Origin: JBAYJY01 sp041664945
Lineage (GTDB): Bacteria > UBP15 > UBA6099
Reading direction: 5' to 3'
NCBI GenBank assembly: GCA_041664945.1
Contig: JBAYJY010000212.1
Span: 1-7,377, forward strand
DNA: 7,377 bases
Shown: positions 5,714-7,377 of the stretch, piece after piece
Numbering within the stretch: position 1 is the first letter of the stretch
Layout: each line of letters starts with the position of its first letter
The notes under the pieces: generated by a model
The model's input: the letters and a program-made list of their open reading frames with translations, nothing else
Databases searched by the model: none
What the model was told of the DNA's origin: nothing
Position numbers and translations under genes: made by a program

Positions 5714-7342
5714 TCATTGGGCGCATCGGAAACCGAGGCTATAGCTCGCGTATGTCGGACTGTTATTGCCGCGGCGCGAGACGCGCGAAGAAATTGCGCT
5801 GCTGTTCCATGAACCGCCGCGTAAAACTTGAATGCTCCCGGATACCGGTCCTTGAGGATCAGTCCAGGGCGGGCCGCCTGTCGTGTAGTATGTTTCATCA
5901 TACAAGTCGTTTGTCCATTCATTCACATTGCCGGCCAAGTCCATAACGCCGTAGTAGCTCGCTCCGGTTGGATGGCTCCCGACTTCTGATGTATCTCCCG
6001 TGCAACTGTCATAAAATTCCGCAAGCGCGCATGTTGGCGCGGTATCCCCCCAAGGATAGATACTCTCGCTCGGAGAAGGTCCTCTCGCCGATTTTTCCCA
6101 TTCGGCTTCGGTCGGAAGCCGACCGCTTTTCCATGAGCAATATGCGCTTGCCTGGCTTTTATCCACATAAATCGCCGGATAATTGTCGTATATCGCGTTT
6201 CCGTAGTAAGACGTGTGAGTCATGGAAGTAGTGTTTGAAGGCGCGGTGCAAGCGCTTGCCGCCACACATGCGGCATACTGCGCGTTCGTCACTTCGTACT
6301 TCTGTATCTTGTACTGGCTCAGCGTGACCGTGTGCTTCGGCGATTCATAAGCTTGGCAATTCGAGTCTGAGTTCGCGCAGCCCATCACGAAATCGCCGGC
6401 GGGAATAGTTATCCAAGCGTTGGTGGCTATCGTTTCTGTAGCGCAGGTGGAAGAGCAACCGTCGCCGCCTGAGGTATTGCCATCGTCGCAAGTTTCGCCA
6501 GTTTCGACAGTCTCGTTTCCGCACACACCGGCAGTCTCGCTGACGCCGGCGCCTACGAGGACTGAGTCAAGGTTCGATATGAATCCGGAGGTCCAGTTCG
6601 AAGTATTGAATGGATCGAGGCATGGGGGGGCTTCATACTGATTGGCTTTTCGATAAGGCTGATAGACACACTCGAATTCGTATGGATCAAGCATGCCTTC
6701 GGCTATTGATGTAATGACATAGTTCTTAATCGCCGCTTTGACTTCCTTAGTCACTGTAGCGTCGTTCAAAGCGACCGGAGGCGTTCTTGTCATCGCATAT
6801 CGTATTGTAGCCAGCGCGGAAACCGATGACGCTTCGTTGACCGAAATCTCGGATGTGACGCCATCCGTAACGTTATCGACAAGAGCGCCGAAATAAACTG
6901 TAGTAGTGGCGATTTGTTCCACATTAGCGACACGGCCTTTGGTTTCATCGTATGAAGCGTGAAGCGTCATATCCAATTTTGTATGAACAATATAATTGTC
7001 GCCGGCGGGGACCAGAGTTACAAAAAAATCACCGCCGCTCTGCGTGCATGTTGGATATTCAGGATCGGTAAATATACAATCTATAAAAAAATCGGCGTTT
7101 GTTCCAGCGACCAAATTGGATACGCTGGCTGCGTTGTAGCTGTTTACCGAAACTGTTGCGCTCGCAGCGATCGCGTATGTAATATTTGATTGGTTAGCCA
7201 TTCTCGGCATCGCGATCTTCAGTCTCATCGTTCCTCTGCCAGAGGCAGGCGAGTTGCCTCCGCCGCCGCAGCCTGCGAGAAGCGTCGCGGTCGCTATCAG
7301 GGATGCCATCAGCATCGCTTTTATTGTCGTTGCTTTTTTCAT
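5714..7342 (-). CDS. Lipoprotein with DUF4215-type Cys-rich repeat and FGE-sulfatase domain
   Basis: This is a 542-residue secreted lipoprotein. The signal peptide (Lys2, Lys3 and Lys8, then a hydrophobic core) ends in the lipobox LLAGC, so Cys25 should be lipidated. Gly26, not Asp, follows it, which is compatible with outer-membrane sorting. Residues 38-270 are a Thr/Ser-rich, mostly beta-looking region I do not recognise. Cys274, 285, 296 and 300 with the core CDDGNTSGGDGC form a DUF4215 / Myxococcus Cys-rich repeat. Residues 310-541 are an FGE-sulfatase (SUMF1-like) domain: PAGDFVMG, EVTNAQY, RLPTEAEWE, YPWGD, DLAGNVNEW, VLRGGSW and the final LGFRC. The paired active-site cysteines that true formylglycine-generating enzymes carry just after RGGS are absent (the segment reads RGGSWNSSAISSR), so sulfatase activation is unlikely. 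A structural or ligand-binding role on a C-type-lectin-like fold is more plausible. AAGGGGGAG (7354-7346, minus strand) precedes the ATG. A weak AT-rich -10-like TATATAA (7371-7365) lies farther upstream, but the -35 region is cut off by the window edge. Confidence 0.88.
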   Translation of the reverse strand: MKKATTIKAMLMASLIATATLLAGCGGGGNSPASGRGTMRLKIAMPRMANQSNITYAIAASATVSVNSYNAASVSNLVAGTNADFFIDCIFTDPEYPTCTQSGGDFFVTLVPAGDNYIVHTKLDMTLHASYDETKGRVANVEQIATTTVYFGALVDNVTDGVTSEISVNEASSVSALATIRYAMTRTPPVALNDATVTKEVKAAIKNYVITSIAEGMLDPYEFECVYQPYRKANQYEAPPCLDPFNTSNWTSGFISNLDSVLVGAGVSETAGVCGNETVETGETCDDGNTSGGDGCSSTCATETIATNAWITIPAGDFVMGCANSDSNCQAYESPKHTVTLSQYKIQKYEVTNAQYAACVAASACTAPSNTTSMTHTSYYGNAIYDNYPAIYVDKSQASAYCSWKSGRLPTEAEWEKSARGPSPSESIYPWGDTAPTCALAEFYDSCTGDTSEVGSHPTGASYYGVMDLAGNVNEWTNDLYDETYYTTGGPPWTDPQGPVSGSIQVLRGGSWNSSAISSRVSRRGNNSPTYASYSLGFRCAQ

Positions 7343-7377
7343 ATTCTCCCCCTTATGTGGTTTTTATATATGATGGA

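Overview
The window looks like chromosomal sequence from an uncultured, probably Gram-negative bacterium with moderate G+C. The genus cannot be named from the sequence. The Gram-negative guess rests on a lipobox signal peptide followed by a Cys-rich DUF4215-type repeat and an FGE-sulfatase domain. That combination is common in Myxococcota and in several candidate phyla. No rRNA, tRNA, CRISPR array, integrase or transposase was seen.

Region 1 (1-1114, + strand): the 3' end of a gene for a membrane protein with a C-terminal zinc ribbon. Its TGA overlaps the ATG of a sugar-isomerase-like TIM-barrel gene (TGATG), so the two are probably translationally coupled. Region 2 (1115-1341): a gene-free convergent junction holding two diverged copies of one palindrome-containing repeat in inverted orientation, one behind each flanking gene. 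Region 3 (1342-2971, - strand): rlmN (23S rRNA A2503 methyltransferase) followed by an uncharacterised 200-residue gene that overlaps it by 23 bases and starts at TTG. Region 4 (2972-5577, + strand): a ThiE/TenI-family gene diverging from rlmN across a 49-base gap, then a dispersed-repeat remnant, an extended -10 promoter and a long-chain acyl-CoA synthetase gene. Region 5 (5578-7377): a strong bidirectional terminator and a convergent gene for a 542-residue lipoprotein with an FGE-sulfatase (C-type-lectin-like) C-terminal domain.

The genes do not form one pathway. They are a housekeeping rRNA modification gene, a thiamine-type enzyme whose canonical metal ligands are missing, a lipid-activation enzyme and a secreted, surface-type lipoprotein. 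No convincing new multi-gene system is present. The items most worth a second look are the paired inverted repeats at 1127-1321, the altered active site of the ThiE/TenI protein, the lipoprotein's non-catalytic FGE domain, and the small uncharacterised gene fused in overlap to rlmN. Three of the five complete protein starts other than the lipoprotein's appear to be TTG.
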